A stretch of 64,000 bases of DNA from Cyrtodaria siliqua (Eukaryota; Mollusca; Bivalvia; Adapedonta; Hiatellidae). Location: the NCBI GenBank assembly GCA_037043455.1, contig JAWPHD010005079.1, positions 69,501 to 133,500 of the forward strand, read 5' to 3'. Under the pieces are notes generated by a model. That model was not told the origin of the DNA and searched no databases. It saw only the letters and a list, made by a program, of their open reading frames with translations. Shown here piece after piece: positions 11,401 through 21,412 of the stretch; position 1 is the first letter of the stretch; each line of letters begins with the position of its first letter. Made by a program: the position numbers and the translations under genes.

Positions 11401-14400
11401 GGTTTCATCTCGTCGGTCAATTTAAACACATCGATGGGCTACGCCCATCACGATGTTTAAATTAACCAACTCAATGAAACCATACCTTATCTGTTACATA
11501 TTGCATTGGAATCACGATTTATTTGATTATCCATGCACAAGGTGGTAAACCAATTATCAAATAACTGTGATGCAGTCGCAATATATGTTTTCACAGTAAG
11601 GATATAGGTAGCCCCGCCTTTCTTACTCTACGACCGTCTGGGTTTTCGTCTGGAGTGCAATCACCATGACGTCTGATTTAGCTACCAGTACAGTCTAGTG
11701 TCTGGGTTTAGTAATTGTACGGTTATGTGACTTAATTGAAGACAGATCCAATAGTGATAAATCAAGCTATGGCAGTTGTAATAAATATCGATTAATCAAT
11801 AGTATACTTGTTATTTAATCATATAATCCAAACAGCGTACACATAATACGGTGTAATTAGCTTCTACTTATTTATACTTAATACTTTCTGCTTAAAGATT
11901 AGGCATGGAGTTGCCTGCTTGAGTGCAATAGAGAACTAGTTTTATTAGGATATCCACAGACCTAATAACTAATATGTCTGTGGGATATCATATACATTTA
12001 TAAGACGATAATATAAGTCAACCTGTTACTGAGGGGTCGGACGCACATCTCGCTTTTCGTAGTATATTTTCTGTTTGTTTTTTCCTCTTCCCACATTAGG
12101 TTTCGCGAAAACTGTACGGGCTTGATAGTCAAGCATTGCATAATTAAAAACGTGACATTACATTTTGCACCTTTACTTCTTTTCTTGGAAATACAAGGTC
12201 ATCAAAATACAGTCAATGTCAAATGTAAAGAAATATTACCTACATGAACTAAAATAAGACCAATGACCTCAGCAGTAGAGTAGTTCCAATGAATCCGCTT
12301 TAGAACCACACAAAGGTCGTTGTAAAACAAAACTCAATATGATATATGTTGTATATGGTTTATCCATTTGGCGGATGTTCTTACTTTTCTGTTAGTTTCT
12401 CCGTTTCTTGCTTAATTACTATACTATTATTCTGTCGTATTTAATTACTTTACTATTATTCTGTTGTAATTAATTACTATACTCGTATTCTATTGTAATT
12501 AATTACTGTACTAGTATGCTGTTGTAATTAATAACTGTACTAGTATGCTGTTGTAATTAATTACTGTTCTAGTATTCTGTTGTTATTAATTACTGTACTA
12601 ATATGCTGTTGTGAATAATTACTGCACTAATATTCTGTTGTAATTAATTACTGTACTAGTATGCTGTTGTAATTAATTACTGTACTAGTATGTTTTTGTA
12701 ATTAATTACTGTACTAGCCTGCTGTTATAAGTAATTACTGTACTAGTATGCTGTTGTAATTAATTACTGTACTAGTATGCTGTTGTAATTAATAACTGTT
12801 CTAGTATTCTGTTGTTATTAATTACTGTACTAGTATTCTGTTGTAAATAAGTACTGCACTAGTATGCTGTTGTAATTAATTACTGTACTAGTATGCTGTT
12901 GTAATTAATTACTGTACTAGTATGCTGTTGTAATTAATTACTGTACTAGTGTGGTGTTGTAATTAATTACTGTACTAGTATGCTGTTGTAATTAATTACT
13001 GTACTAGTATGCTGTTGTAATTAATTACTGTACTAGTATTCTGTTGTAAATAATAACTGCACTAGTATGTTGTTGTAATTAATTACGGTACTATTATGCT
13101 GTTGTAATTCATTACTGTACTAGTATGCTGTTGTAATTAAATACCTTACTAGTATTCTATTGTTATTAATTACTGCAATAGTATGCTGTTGTAATTAATT
13201 AATTTACTAGTATTCTGTTGTAAATAATTACTAGTATTCTGTTGTAATTAATTACTATACTAGTATTGTGTTGTAATTAAAGGCTATTGATTCTTCATTG
13301 CAGGTCATCAGATGACATGTATGTTAACGTGAGTATAAGTTCTTCTTTGTATATTTAAATGCTGTTAGTAGATAAGTCAGTTCTAGATGCAAAGTTTTTT
13401 TTATACCTTAGATTCTCAGATAGAGAGGTATACAGCACTGTTCTACCACACAAAAATCGACCGTCATATATGGCATTTCCTGTGCTAAAAAACGATGTAT
13501 ACACCATTCAAACAAAAACGAAACAGTGAAACACATATTTTAATTATTATTTTTCTCGCACAGAGTGCAAGCAAGTTTATGATATACTAATGGCGTCGAT
13601 GACTCCAATAGACCTAATATGATGTGTTAAAATTCAATTCCATTACACTGGTTTAAATTCTGACCATTGTTTGATTTTTGATCTATTAGCGTTCGAAGGT
13701 TGATTGACATCCGATTTGACAATGTCGTTATATAAACCAAACATTGGTCAAGTTCGAAAAAACAGATATGGTTTACGAACAATTTCATGGGAGTCAGACA
13801 CTTCATTTAGAATTCTAATTTTTGCTCAACAATTTTACCGGATTTAAAGGGGTTGATGCACTATTTTCAAACGCTGTATATTGTAAAGGGCTCTAAACAA
13901 CTTGAGAAAAGCTGAAAGAATTATCAAAATGCCATGTAAAATAAGGGAGATATGACCTGTTGAAAATTTGCAAAGAATATAAATGGAGGCGGCCATCTTG
14001 GAACGATGACGTCATCGCGCCTTTTTACCATATATGGCATATTGACAAAATATATTATAAAGGAAAGAAAATCAGTACAAATGATTAAAAATAAATAAAC
14101 AGATGTAAAATGTATACTTGGTATGCTTACTTTTCATTTGCTGATATTTTCTTTGCTTTAAAAGACATTTTCTTAATATGCCATATATGGTAACAAGGCG
14201 CGATTACGTCATCAGCTTTTCTATAGTATACGAACAGAATTATATTGAGAACATCTAGCTAATGTTAAACACTGTTCGAAACGGATTATGTAATGATTCA
14301 TTTGTGACCAAATGACAATCATTTGAACTTTATTTTGTTTAGGACCTATCATGAAGCAAGAAGCATGTATAAATGTAATAAACAATGAGTCAGTTTCAAA

Positions 14401-17400
14401 CATTTATACTGCATATGATTGTATTAACCGAAGACGTTACACGTTACAACCGGAATTGTATTCAAGGCGCAGTTGTTCAAAGACTGGTTAACTTAATCCT
14501 TGGTTAGAGTAAAAGTACATTTTCTCATAAAAATATGTTTTGTACTACTAAAAGTTTTCAATTTGCATTTCTTCTTAACATAATGCTTTCACATGCTTTC
14601 ACATACAAAATATTCATTTATCTGAAATGCATAGATATTCATTAATTTGACCTATAACGCTCGGTTAAGGTAACCTATCTTTGAACAACTGGGCCCAGAT
14701 GTACATCAAAAGCATGCCATAGACGAGGACAGTTCCATTGATTGTTATCGGTATAGTGTTATGACTTAATCTGGTGCTAGGGTTGGGTGATTGGTTAAAT
14801 GAAGTTTTACGCCATTTTCAGCATATTTAGGCTATATATGCCGATCGATTTTAGCTGGTGGCCAAGGGCCAAGGCCAGCAGAGCTTATGGGATTGCGAGT
14901 TGTCTGTCGTCTGTCGTCCGTCCGTTAACTTTTACCTCGTTAAGACGATAGGGCCTTCGTTTTTCATCCGATCTTTACCAAACTTTACGTGATTGTTAAT
15001 ATCAATAACAACTCGTACACGCTCAAAAATCAGCTAGATCGGACAAGTAACAGCAGAGTTATGGTCCTTAATTTAGTTAAAAATGCAATATGTTGCCTCG
15101 TTAAGACGATAGTGCATTCGTTTTTCATCCGAACTTTACCAAACTTTATCTGATCGTTTATATCTATGAAAGCTCGGACAATTTCGAAAACCAGTCATAT
15201 CGGACCAGTAACAACAGAGTTATGACCCTTGATTTATTTAAAATGCTATATTTTGCCGTGTTAAGACGATATGGCCTTCATTTTTCATCCGATCTTTACC
15301 AAACTTTAACAGATTGTTAATATTAATAAAAGCTCGGATATGTTTGAAAACCAGCAAGACCAAAAAGTAACAGCGGAGTTATGGCCATTGATTTAGTTAT
15401 AAATGCCATATTTTGCCTCTTTAAGACGATAGGGCCTTTATTTTTCATCCGATCTTTATCAAACTTTCCCAGATTGTTAATATTAATGAAAGCTCGGACA
15501 AGTTCGAAAACCAGTTAGATCGGACCAGTAACAGCGGATTTATGGCCCTTGATTTAGTTAAAATGCTATATTTTGCCTCGTTAAGACGATAAGGCCTTAT
15601 AGCGGAGTTATGGCCCTTGATTTAGTTAAAAATGCTATATTTTGCCTCATTAAGCTGATAAGGCCTTTATTTTCCATCCGATCTTTACCAAACTTTACCA
15701 GATTGTTACTATCAATGAAAGCTCGGGCAAGTTTGAAAAACAGCCAGATTGAACCATTTACACCGGAGTTATGGCTCTTGATTTTCTAAAATATGCTATA
15801 TCTTGGCCTCATTAAGACGAAAGGGCCTCCATTTGGCCGGATTTCAGTGAAACCTTTCGGGATGATCAGTACCAAGCCTAGTTGTATCGTCATCGTGTTC
15901 GGGTTGAATGATTTTGGCGGAGTTATGTCCCTACACAAACATTGTCCTGACTAGTTCTCCTGAACCCCTGGCCGGATTTAAACGAAACTTTTTAGGGATG
16001 ATCAGTTCCAGGTCTAATTGTTGTGCAAATCATCGCCGTGTCCGGTTGAATGATTTTTGGCAGAGTTATGGCCCTTTAAAGGTTTTAGTACACACACTTT
16101 GTCTGGACTAGTTCTCCTGAACCCATCGCCAGATTTCAACGAAACTTTACAGGGATGATCCCCACCAAGCCTAGTTGTGCATTTCATCGTCGCTTTCCGG
16201 ATTACAGATTTTTGGTGGAGTTATGGCCCGTTAAAGGTTTTTGATACACAACAATTTTCCGGGCTAGTTCTCTGGAAACCCTGGCTGGATTTCAACGAAA
16301 CTTGACAAGGATAATCAGTATCAAGCCTAGTTGTGCGTATCGTTGCCATATTCCGGTTGAATGATTCAACGAATCTTAGTGGGGATGATCAGTACCAAGC
16401 CTACTTTCATCTGTCATTATCGTGTTCTGGTTGTATGAATTTTGGCAGAGTTATGACCCCTCAAATGTTTTAATACACTAACTTTGTACAGACTCGTTCT
16501 CCTGAACCTCTGGCTGGATTTGAACGAAATGTGTCGGGGATGATCAGTACCAAGCCTAGTTGCGTATATCATCACCATGTTCCAGTTGAATGATATTTGA
16601 AAGAGTTATGGCCCCTTATACATACACTTTATCTTTAGCAAGTAGAGCGTCCACAGGGCCTCTTGTGCCTCTTGTTTAGTGGTGGAAGTGGAAGCAAACC
16701 ACCCACATTTTCCAGGGTTAAACCATTACTGTATAAGTCCCGCATCCGTAAGAATCGATAATTTCTCACTTGCAAGTCGAGCTCCAAATATGATTCGAAC
16801 CCACATCGGTGGCGTGCTAGGGAGCGTGACAGGCAGGTGCTACACATTATAATTACCCCTCATGAACAGTATGAATAAAACCGAGTCTGCTACTATTCCT
16901 CTCTTGTTCGTTGCTGTCTAGGGATCTCTTTCTCATTATTAATTATTTTGTTCACTATTTTGTTTCCTGTGTTACAAAGGGATTATTTATTATTTGTATT
17001 CTTTCTGTTTTCTACTGTAGAGCTTTATAGCACCGATATAATGAGGCAAAACATAACGTAACTTATATCACATGTGTTGAACTTCATGTTTCAATTGTAA
17101 TATATGTTTACTTTGTCCACAGAAAAGTAATTATCAAAACGAAGACAATGATACAGGAGAAGTCAATCGCGTAAATGGCCAGACTACTACAGTTATCAGA
17201 GCATCTAGCGTCGTGCAAAAGCCGGGGACCGATGACTACACAATTGTTGATTATGTGGACCATGAAAATAAACAAACGCAGGCGGTAACCAACCCGGATA
17301 CGCCTCTGTCTACATCTACACCGCGATTTCCCGCCTCGGAGTTAAAGGATTTCGATAATGTGCTCAACATCTCGTCGCCGTCGTCATCATCGTCGTCATC

Positions 17401-17467
17401 GTCATCATCCAGCAGTGACAAGGACGCCGACGACGACGACCACAGACAAAGACGACCGTCAACCTGA
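5310..17467 (+). CDS. Locus 1 gene model: single-pass membrane protein with long Tyr/Ser/Pro-rich cytoplasmic tail (5' partial, 8 exons)
   Basis: Eight exons (5310-5424, 6320-6504, 7561-7784, 7979-8405, 9377-9529, 10087-10111, 13304-13328, 17123-17467) have consensus GT/AG ends and total 1499 nt. After two bases that complete an upstream codon they read as 498 residues and a TGA, with no frame break. The order is: a short extracellular stub, one hydrophobic helix of about 24 residues, a basic stop-transfer stretch, then a long tail of low complexity. The topology fits a type I membrane protein. The tail carries RSRSAPPPQR, three YxGxN units, DDMYVN, YQNED and YTIVDYVD, and ends in a poly-Ser run plus an Asp-rich patch. 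A tandem paralogue at 30860-41180 conserves exon phases and these motifs, which supports a real protein. I do not recognise the family; a receptor or adaptor role is inference. The exon at 5310 needs an upstream exon ending in phase 1, which I could not find in 1-5300. Confidence 0.82.
5444..5706. repeat. Pentanucleotide microsatellite (ccgta)n and derivatives
   Basis: Repeated 'ccgta' with drift to 'cgcaa', 'ccaca' and 'cataa' variants, starting 20 bases after the locus 1 exon 1 donor. Open frames on both strands here are repeat artefacts. Confidence 0.92.
6320..6504 (+). CDS. Locus 1 exon 2: juxtamembrane basic and His/Asn-rich segment
   Basis: The acceptor is 'ttattacag' and the donor is 'ggag|gtaacc' (phase 1). 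It encodes a Lys/Arg-rich juxtamembrane segment (RKHHIKDRNKRKQKL) followed by a His/Asn-rich stretch, ending DKFQRYG. The paralogous exon at 30860-31029 shares HKRKQKL at the start and DKIQKYG at the end. The basic run directly after the membrane helix fits a stop-transfer signal. Confidence 0.82.
6591..6707. mobile_element. Short foldback element
   Basis: 'gggatacaaaaaatatatca' with 'cgagaacacgttg' on the left mirrors 'caacgtgttctagtgacata' with 'ttttgtgtatcac' on the right; a further inner 'attacaacgtgttct' copy is present. It lies in the locus 1 intron after exon 2. Confidence 0.55.
6993..7225. mobile_element. Hairpin element family H, copy 1
   Basis: The arms 'ggtgaagatagggaattcca' (7070 onward) and its reverse complement near 7165-7190 flank an inner palindrome 'ggaacctcggcagagcctcg'. 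The flank ends in 'atccggtatgcaag'. The related copies are at 34925-35460 and 39405-39960. Confidence 0.65.
7561..7784 (+). CDS. Locus 1 exon 3: conserved YVGKQ / TRSVSP segment
   Basis: A strong polypyrimidine tract runs into 'tctcag' and the donor is 'acag|gtattt'. The exon is 224 nt, phase 1 to 0, exactly the length of the paralogous exon at 36275-36498. Residues shared with the paralogue include VYVGKQ, YVIR, TRSVSP, a GRS motif, VYT and PRST. The Arg/Ser/Pro composition suggests phosphorylated, disordered tail rather than a folded domain (inference). Confidence 0.87.
7979..8405 (+). CDS. Locus 1 exon 4: RSRSAP motif and YxGxN repeats
   Basis: The acceptor is 'tgatgtag' and the donor is 'gaag|gtatat', phase 0 to 1. 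It opens with QRSRSAPPPQR, where RSRSAP matches the mode-1 14-3-3 pattern R-S-x-S-x-P. It continues through FGKKYLLPP, a Gln-rich stretch and VYHVKY, and ends with three successive units DYRGEN, HYEGQN and NYEGNN spaced 14 and 13 residues apart. The paralogous exon 36832-37264 aligns along its length. Confidence 0.87.
8583..8737 (-). mobile_element. tRNA-derived SINE, family A, minus orientation
   Basis: Read on the minus strand it has 'cacgggttcgatcctcgcc' (B box) and 'cctcattgcttagtactg' with 'ctacccaggaag' as in the plus copies. The tRNA head differs from the other two, so the body has been joined to a different tRNA-like head. It lies in the intron after locus 1 exon 4. Confidence 0.62.
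9377..9529 (+). CDS. Locus 1 exon 5: Ser/Thr-rich segment absent from the paralogue
   Basis: The acceptor is 'atttacag' and the donor is 'aatg|gtacgt', phase 1 to 1. It encodes DQSHRRFQQSTSKV through SRGWTDNVN, about 51 residues with no recognised domain. It is symmetric in phase, so it can be lost or skipped without breaking the frame. No equivalent is seen in locus 2, where the corresponding interval is filled by a minisatellite. Confidence 0.75.
9625..9825 (+). repeat. Interspersed repeat family D, plus copy
   Basis: The 'gtggcggccg' start, 'acctctcatgaacagac' and 'tagtctgctattattttttc' near the end match the fuller copy at 34470-34790. Other copies or fragments: 16845-16930, 29262-29512, 29540-29660, 29760-29860, 53330-53400, 63480-63560. 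Confidence 0.55.
10087..10111 (+). CDS. Locus 1 exon 6: 25-nt microexon
   Basis: It lies between 'cattttag' and 'tatg|gtaagc', phase 1 to 2, and encodes GSEQTTAV plus two bases that make Trp with the next exon. The frame works only with this exon included, because exon 5 ends in phase 1 and exon 7 needs phase 2. That is the main reason to accept so short an exon. Confidence 0.65.
10340..10470. repeat. Possible repeat fragment in locus 1 intron
   Basis: 'ggccccgcgtggttaccggg' followed by a C-rich stretch 'ccccttcccccgcgccccac' stands out from the AT-rich intron. No second copy was seen in this window, so the class is unassigned. Confidence 0.3.
10879..11505. mobile_element. Foldback element family F with internal duplication
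   Basis: 'agcatggtcac', 'gaaatggacatgctacaaaa' and 'agagtatggtttcatctcg' precede palindromic blocks centred on 'cgatgggctacgcccatc'. The roughly 103-bp block from 'gttggttaattcaaacacct' to 'ctattacatagcacagg' occurs twice in a row (about 11078-11180 and 11181-11281), and a third diverged palindrome ends near 11500. A related fragment lies inverted at 44320-44515. Confidence 0.7.
12410..13285. repeat. 29-bp minisatellite in locus 1 intron before exon 7
   Basis: About 30 units of 'ctgttgtaattaattactgt' plus 'actagtatg' (29 bp), with scattered variants. The array ends about 20 bases before exon 7 at 13304. Confidence 0.93.
13304..13328 (+). CDS. Locus 1 exon 7: 25-nt microexon encoding DDMYVN
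   Basis: It lies between 'ttcattgcag' and 'aac|gtgagt', phase 2 to 0, and encodes SSDDMYVN. The paralogous exon 39324-39367 encodes SADDMYIN with the same donor 'gtgagt'. Y-[VI]-N matches the pYxN pattern of Grb2-type SH2 ligands. A 29-bp minisatellite array ends about 20 bases upstream of this exon. Confidence 0.8.
14004..14214. mobile_element. Inverted repeat element (GATGACGTCATCGCGCC arms)
   Basis: 'gatgacgtcatcgcgccttt' plus 'ttaccatatatggcatat' on the left mirrors 'aatatgccatatatggtaac' plus 'aaggcgcgattacgtcatc' on the right, with about 130 bases between. It has the shape of a short foldback element, or the inner part of one that may extend left to about 13840. Confidence 0.55.
14464..14697. 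mobile_element. TIR MITE (CCCAGTTGTTCAAAG ends)
   Basis: The left 'ggcgcagttgttcaaagact' with 'ggttaac' and the right 'ggttaaggtaacctatcttt' with 'gaacaactgggccc' are inverted. The interior is AT-rich with no ORF. Length is about 230 bp. Confidence 0.65.
14865..16680. repeat. Long mosaic of divergent ~165-190 bp units (family T)
   Basis: After 'ccaaggccagcagagcttat' come about five units built on 'cctcgttaagacgatagggc' and 'tttttcatccgatctttacc', then about five built on 'ctagttctcctgaacccctg', 'gatgatcagtaccaagccta' and 'gagttatggcccctt'. It ends 'aagtagagcg' plus 'gcctcttgtttag'. The same start and end frame the repeat at 24060-25750, so this is one class of element with different inner arrays. 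It fills much of the last intron of locus 1. Confidence 0.65.
16685..16850 (-). mobile_element. Possible tRNA-derived SINE fragment, minus orientation
   Basis: The plus strand 'atgattcgaacccacatcgg' followed by 'tggcgtgctagg' reads on the minus strand as a B-box-like 'gggttcgaat' with a tRNA-like head. The rest is not recognised. A family D fragment follows at 16845-16930. Confidence 0.4.
17123..17467 (+). CDS. Locus 1 exon 8: C-terminal exon with YQNED, YTIVDYVD, poly-Ser and stop
   Basis: The acceptor is 'tttgtccacag', nearly identical to that of the paralogue at 41031. It encodes KSNYQNEDND, then DDYTIVDYVDHEN, a Thr/Pro/Ser stretch, a run of Ser codons (a TCG/TCA microsatellite read in frame) and DADDDDH, ending at TGA 17465-17467. 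The paralogue ends shortly after YVD, so the Ser/Asp tail is specific to locus 1 or was lost in locus 2. A possible AATAAA lies at 17850-17855. Confidence 0.85.
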   Translation, partial: KSNYQNEDNDTGEVNRVNGQTTTVIRASSVVQKPGTDDYTIVDYVDHENKQTQAVTNPDTPLSTSTPRFPASELKDFDNVLNISSPSSSSSSSSSSSSDKDADDDDHRQRRPST

Positions 17468-18029
17468 ATGCATCAGCAGACAACTTACAACGTGCATTAC
17501 TATAATTATGTTCAGTTGTACATTCCTATCCAATTGTAATACATACGAGCACACATATATAAAACTGCATCACTGTATGCTGCATTCATTGAATTGCTTT
17601 TTTTTTAAAAAATATACGTTGTATGTGTGCTATAGTCCCGATTTATTCCGCAATATGAGATTCCTAACGTCTTCCGTACATTACATCGTATGGTAAAATA
17701 CAACAACAACACACAACAATATCTCGATTATGAACTATAACTAGTTGTGATTTGGAAATAGAACACTCAAATGGTGCTAGTATAACTGAGATGATACGAT
17801 GTTAATATCAATTATCATTAAGATATTCAGAAATATGACTTGAAAACAAAATAAATAGCGTTAAGGACTGCCGTGGTGTGTGTATCGAAACGAATGTTAT
17901 GTAGAAATGGCAAAAGAAACACATTTAGATTTAGACTGATACTGTTGTCGTACCCAGTATAGGTAAATCTAAGGGTATGCAAACAATTGCCTACACATCA
18001 CTGACATCAGGCACTCTATTAAACGTTCT

Positions 18030-18730
18030 TGCTGACATCGGGCACCAATCTCAAACACCGAGTATGTAAATTCATACAACATTCTTCATGCCTATACATT
18101 AGCTACACGGGGCATAAGTCGCAAGCATATTAAACCGAGTATGTTAATTCATACAACATGCTTCATGCCTACACATTAACTACACGGGGCATCAGTCGCA
18201 AACATAACCAGATATGTAATATCATACAACATGCCTTAAGCATACACATTAACTACACGGGGCATCAGTCGCAAACATAACCAGATATGTAATATCATAC
18301 AACAAGTGTCACGCCTACACATTAGCTACACGGGGCATCAGTCGCAAACATAACCAGATATGTAATATCATACAACAAGTTTCACGCCTACACATTAGCT
18401 ACACGGGGCATCAGTCGCAAACATAACCGAGTATGTTAATTCATACAACATGCTTCATGCCTACACATTAACTACATGGGGCATCAGTCGCAAACATAAC
18501 CAGATATGTAATAGTATACGACATGCTTCATGTCTACACATTAACTACATGGGGCATCAGTCGCAATCATAACCGAGTATGTTAATTCATACTACAGGAT
18601 TCATGCATTTACTGGCGCGATGCATCAACGGCAAAACATAACTAAATATGTCATATTATGATACATGCTACACGCGTTTACATTTTATTGCATGGGGCAC
18701 CAAACGCAAACATAACCAATTATTATATAA
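18030..18730. repeat. 73-bp minisatellite
   Basis: About nine units of 73 bp containing 'cctacacattaactacacgg', 'ggcatcagtcgcaaacataa' and 'ccagatatgtaatatcatac'; outer units are more diverged. The interval 17470-18030 holds the locus 1 3' UTR and no other feature. Confidence 0.9.
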
Positions 18731-18924
18731 CCTATAAATAGACGCGTTTTTATTGGCTAAAAAGTAATTTTTTAGAAAAAATATCTAGCGATATTGACCT
18801 GTTTTTTTGATATTGACCTGTTTTTTTGATATTGACCTGTTTTATATAATTGTTTTTTTGATATTGACCTGTTTTATATAATTGTAAATTGAGGGTTATA
18901 TAATAAAACAGTTATGGACTTTTC

Positions 18925-19140
18925 AGCTGTTATACATGATGTTGATATGCACCAAAAAATCATTATTGACCTCGGCTATCGCCTCGGTCAATAATGATTT
19001 TTTTGGTGCATATCACATCATGTATAACAGCTGAAAAGTTGATATGCACCAAAAAATCATTATTGACCTCGGCTATCGCCTCGGTCAATAATGATTTTTT
19101 TGGTGCATATCACATCATGTATAACAGCTGAAAAGTCCAT
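18925..19140. mobile_element. Foldback element, hairpin unit in tandem duplicate
   Basis: A near-perfect palindrome, 'ttgatatgcaccaaaaaatc' ... 'gacctcggctatcgcctcgg' ... 'ttttttggtgcatatcacat', occurs twice head to tail (about 18941-19037 and 19038-19134), flanked by 'acttttcagctgttatacat' and its reverse complement. Confidence 0.8.
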
Positions 19141-19225
19141 AATTGTATAATGTGTAATGTTATACATGTCTAAACTACAAATACTTGAGGACATGTTCGC
19201 ATTGTGTTTCATTAGTGTGATACTT

Positions 19226-19706
19226 TTTATACGCCCGTAGGGACGTATCATGTCATGGCATTGTCCGTCCGTCTGTCCGTTAACTTTTACCTAACAACTG
19301 ATTGTGTCTAATAACTTTCGAAGTATAAGCTCTACACCAACCTTTGTAAACACCTGCAGTATGATCCAATGAATACATCTGATAAAGGCCCATAACTAGT
19401 TGGTTTATATTTTTTGAATTATTCCCCTTTGAAAAAAGGTTTAACTAGGAACTTAACCTTGCATTTAACAAGTGATTGTGGTTAATATCTTTCAAAGTAT
19501 TAGGTGTACAACTTTTTGAAAGTATTAGGTGTACAACAATGACAAACACTTTGCACACATCTTAACCATCATCCAATAAATACATATAATAAAGGCCCAC
19601 AACTCCCTGTTTTTTCATTTCTTAAAATTCATTTTTTAAAAATCATTTCACTTGAAAAAGGTTTAACCTGGTACTAAACCTTGTCAAAGACGGGCGTATA
19701 TGATCG
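19226..19706. mobile_element. Element with ATACGCCCGT inverted ends
   Basis: It begins 'ttttatacgcccgtagggac' and ends 'aagacgggcgtatatgat'. The interior has 'gtccgtccgtctgtccgtta' and two related units around 'caacaactgattgtgtct' and 'ataaaggcccataact'. It is a non-coding interspersed repeat. Confidence 0.5.
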
Positions 19707-21400
19707 CATCATTTGATTGACATAATTTTCAGACATAATTAGAGTTTATAATATCCCATTACTGCCACACTTTCATGCAATACAAATATATTACACAACA
19801 TTTATTAAAACACAGAGCATGTATGAAACCATTTTAAGAGAATTACGAGAGACTAATATTTCTAAATAAAACTTATATAATACAAATAAAAAATAATTAT
19901 ATTTACCTATAGCATAAGCGACTTATATTTCTAATAAAAAAGAAAGCTTACGTATTCGCCTAGACTTTATAATATACATCATACTATTTACATATGTTTA
20001 TTTAACAAGTGCCTTGAAGATTAAAATGAACAATATGTTGCGTAAAACAACTGTTTAAGTAAGAATCTATTATGTTCTTGTTATTCATATAATATGTTAA
20101 TATAGTTTAAATTAACATATGCATTGCACATTTAAAATACATATATGGGGTTACACATGTGAAACATATGTGAAAATAAATAAATTCCGCATAATTGAGA
20201 TGTTTTTCCCTGAGTATATGTGTAAAAAACTATTCCAAATCTTGCCGTATTTTATACTATGTTATAGTTTATGAATTTTAAAAGTATTTAATATAAATTT
20301 AAATTTTATTTATAGTTGAGGAATTGTATTTCGTTTCCTCAAAATGGCTTTTTTTCTGTTTCGCGTTTCAACGTGGATTCTTTTAAAGTCGAATTTGTTC
20401 TGTTTGTTACTCAAACTTAATTTCACCTTGTTTTTAGCATGATTGCTATCCGTATAAAATGTATACATGCCTGTTTATTATAATTTTAGAACTCGATGTT
20501 TTATTGCACACATAATAATGAATAAACTAATAAAATAGAGTGCAATATATTTTGAATTCTCTACTCCTTTATTCAGACCAAAGTACTATGCTGGTGGGCT
20601 CCGTGTTGGTGATAAGTTTAGAGAGCGGCTTATATGATCGCATTTATGTTTGCAAATCAGCTTGTTAAAACTCTTCTTCAGAAATGATCTATTCAACAAG
20701 CGCAGTTTAGTTTAAGTTATTCTGAAATTACAGATACCGCCTATCGCATTGTCACATGCATATATTTCAAATTTATTTCAAATACCATGGATTTGTGTGA
20801 AAACGATAAGAGCTTACCATCAAATCAAGCCTATTCAAAAATGTATCACCAGACACTACGAATCAATACAAATTATTCTATACGGAATTCAGCGATCAAC
20901 GATTTCCCGCAACCAAGATTGAAGTCATCCCTTACTGACAGTGCTTTAACATAAACTGGTAAAAAATGAAGATAACTATTTTTTAAATAGATTCTAAGTT
21001 CAGACTTTTTGGGTATCAACAATTCTGTAATATTAGATGATTGGAAGATTTATAACGAATTACGAAATGTAAATAAAGCAAGACTATCACGAAACTGTTT
21101 TCTGCATACGTTCAACAAGTATCGTTGATTTTATTGTATATATGTCTATTACTCCACGTTCCCTAAATCATTATGATGATAGTAAAGAAGTGTACTGTAG
21201 CAAACAACTTAACGATGGAGTAGCCAAAGTGTATAACTCATAGATATTCAATAGATGATGATCGTTCAATCATTCCAAAGATATTTGGTGTCCTGGCAGG
21301 AGCTACTGGAAGTTGCAGAGACAAGACAAAATCAACATTTCTACTTGATACAGCAACAATAGTTACATACAAGTAAGTCCGAAAAACATATTACCATATA
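19707..21400. other. AT-rich intergenic stretch, no feature seen
   Basis: I find no exon, RNA gene or repeat that I can name here. The composition is strongly AT-rich and the reading frames are short. Confidence 0.5.
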
Positions 21401-21412
21401 CGAGTATTCAAA

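Noticed and set aside
17358..17696. 112-codon plus frame through the end of locus 1
   Set aside because: It is out of frame with the well supported terminal exon; its Arg/His-rich start is the Ser microsatellite read in another frame.
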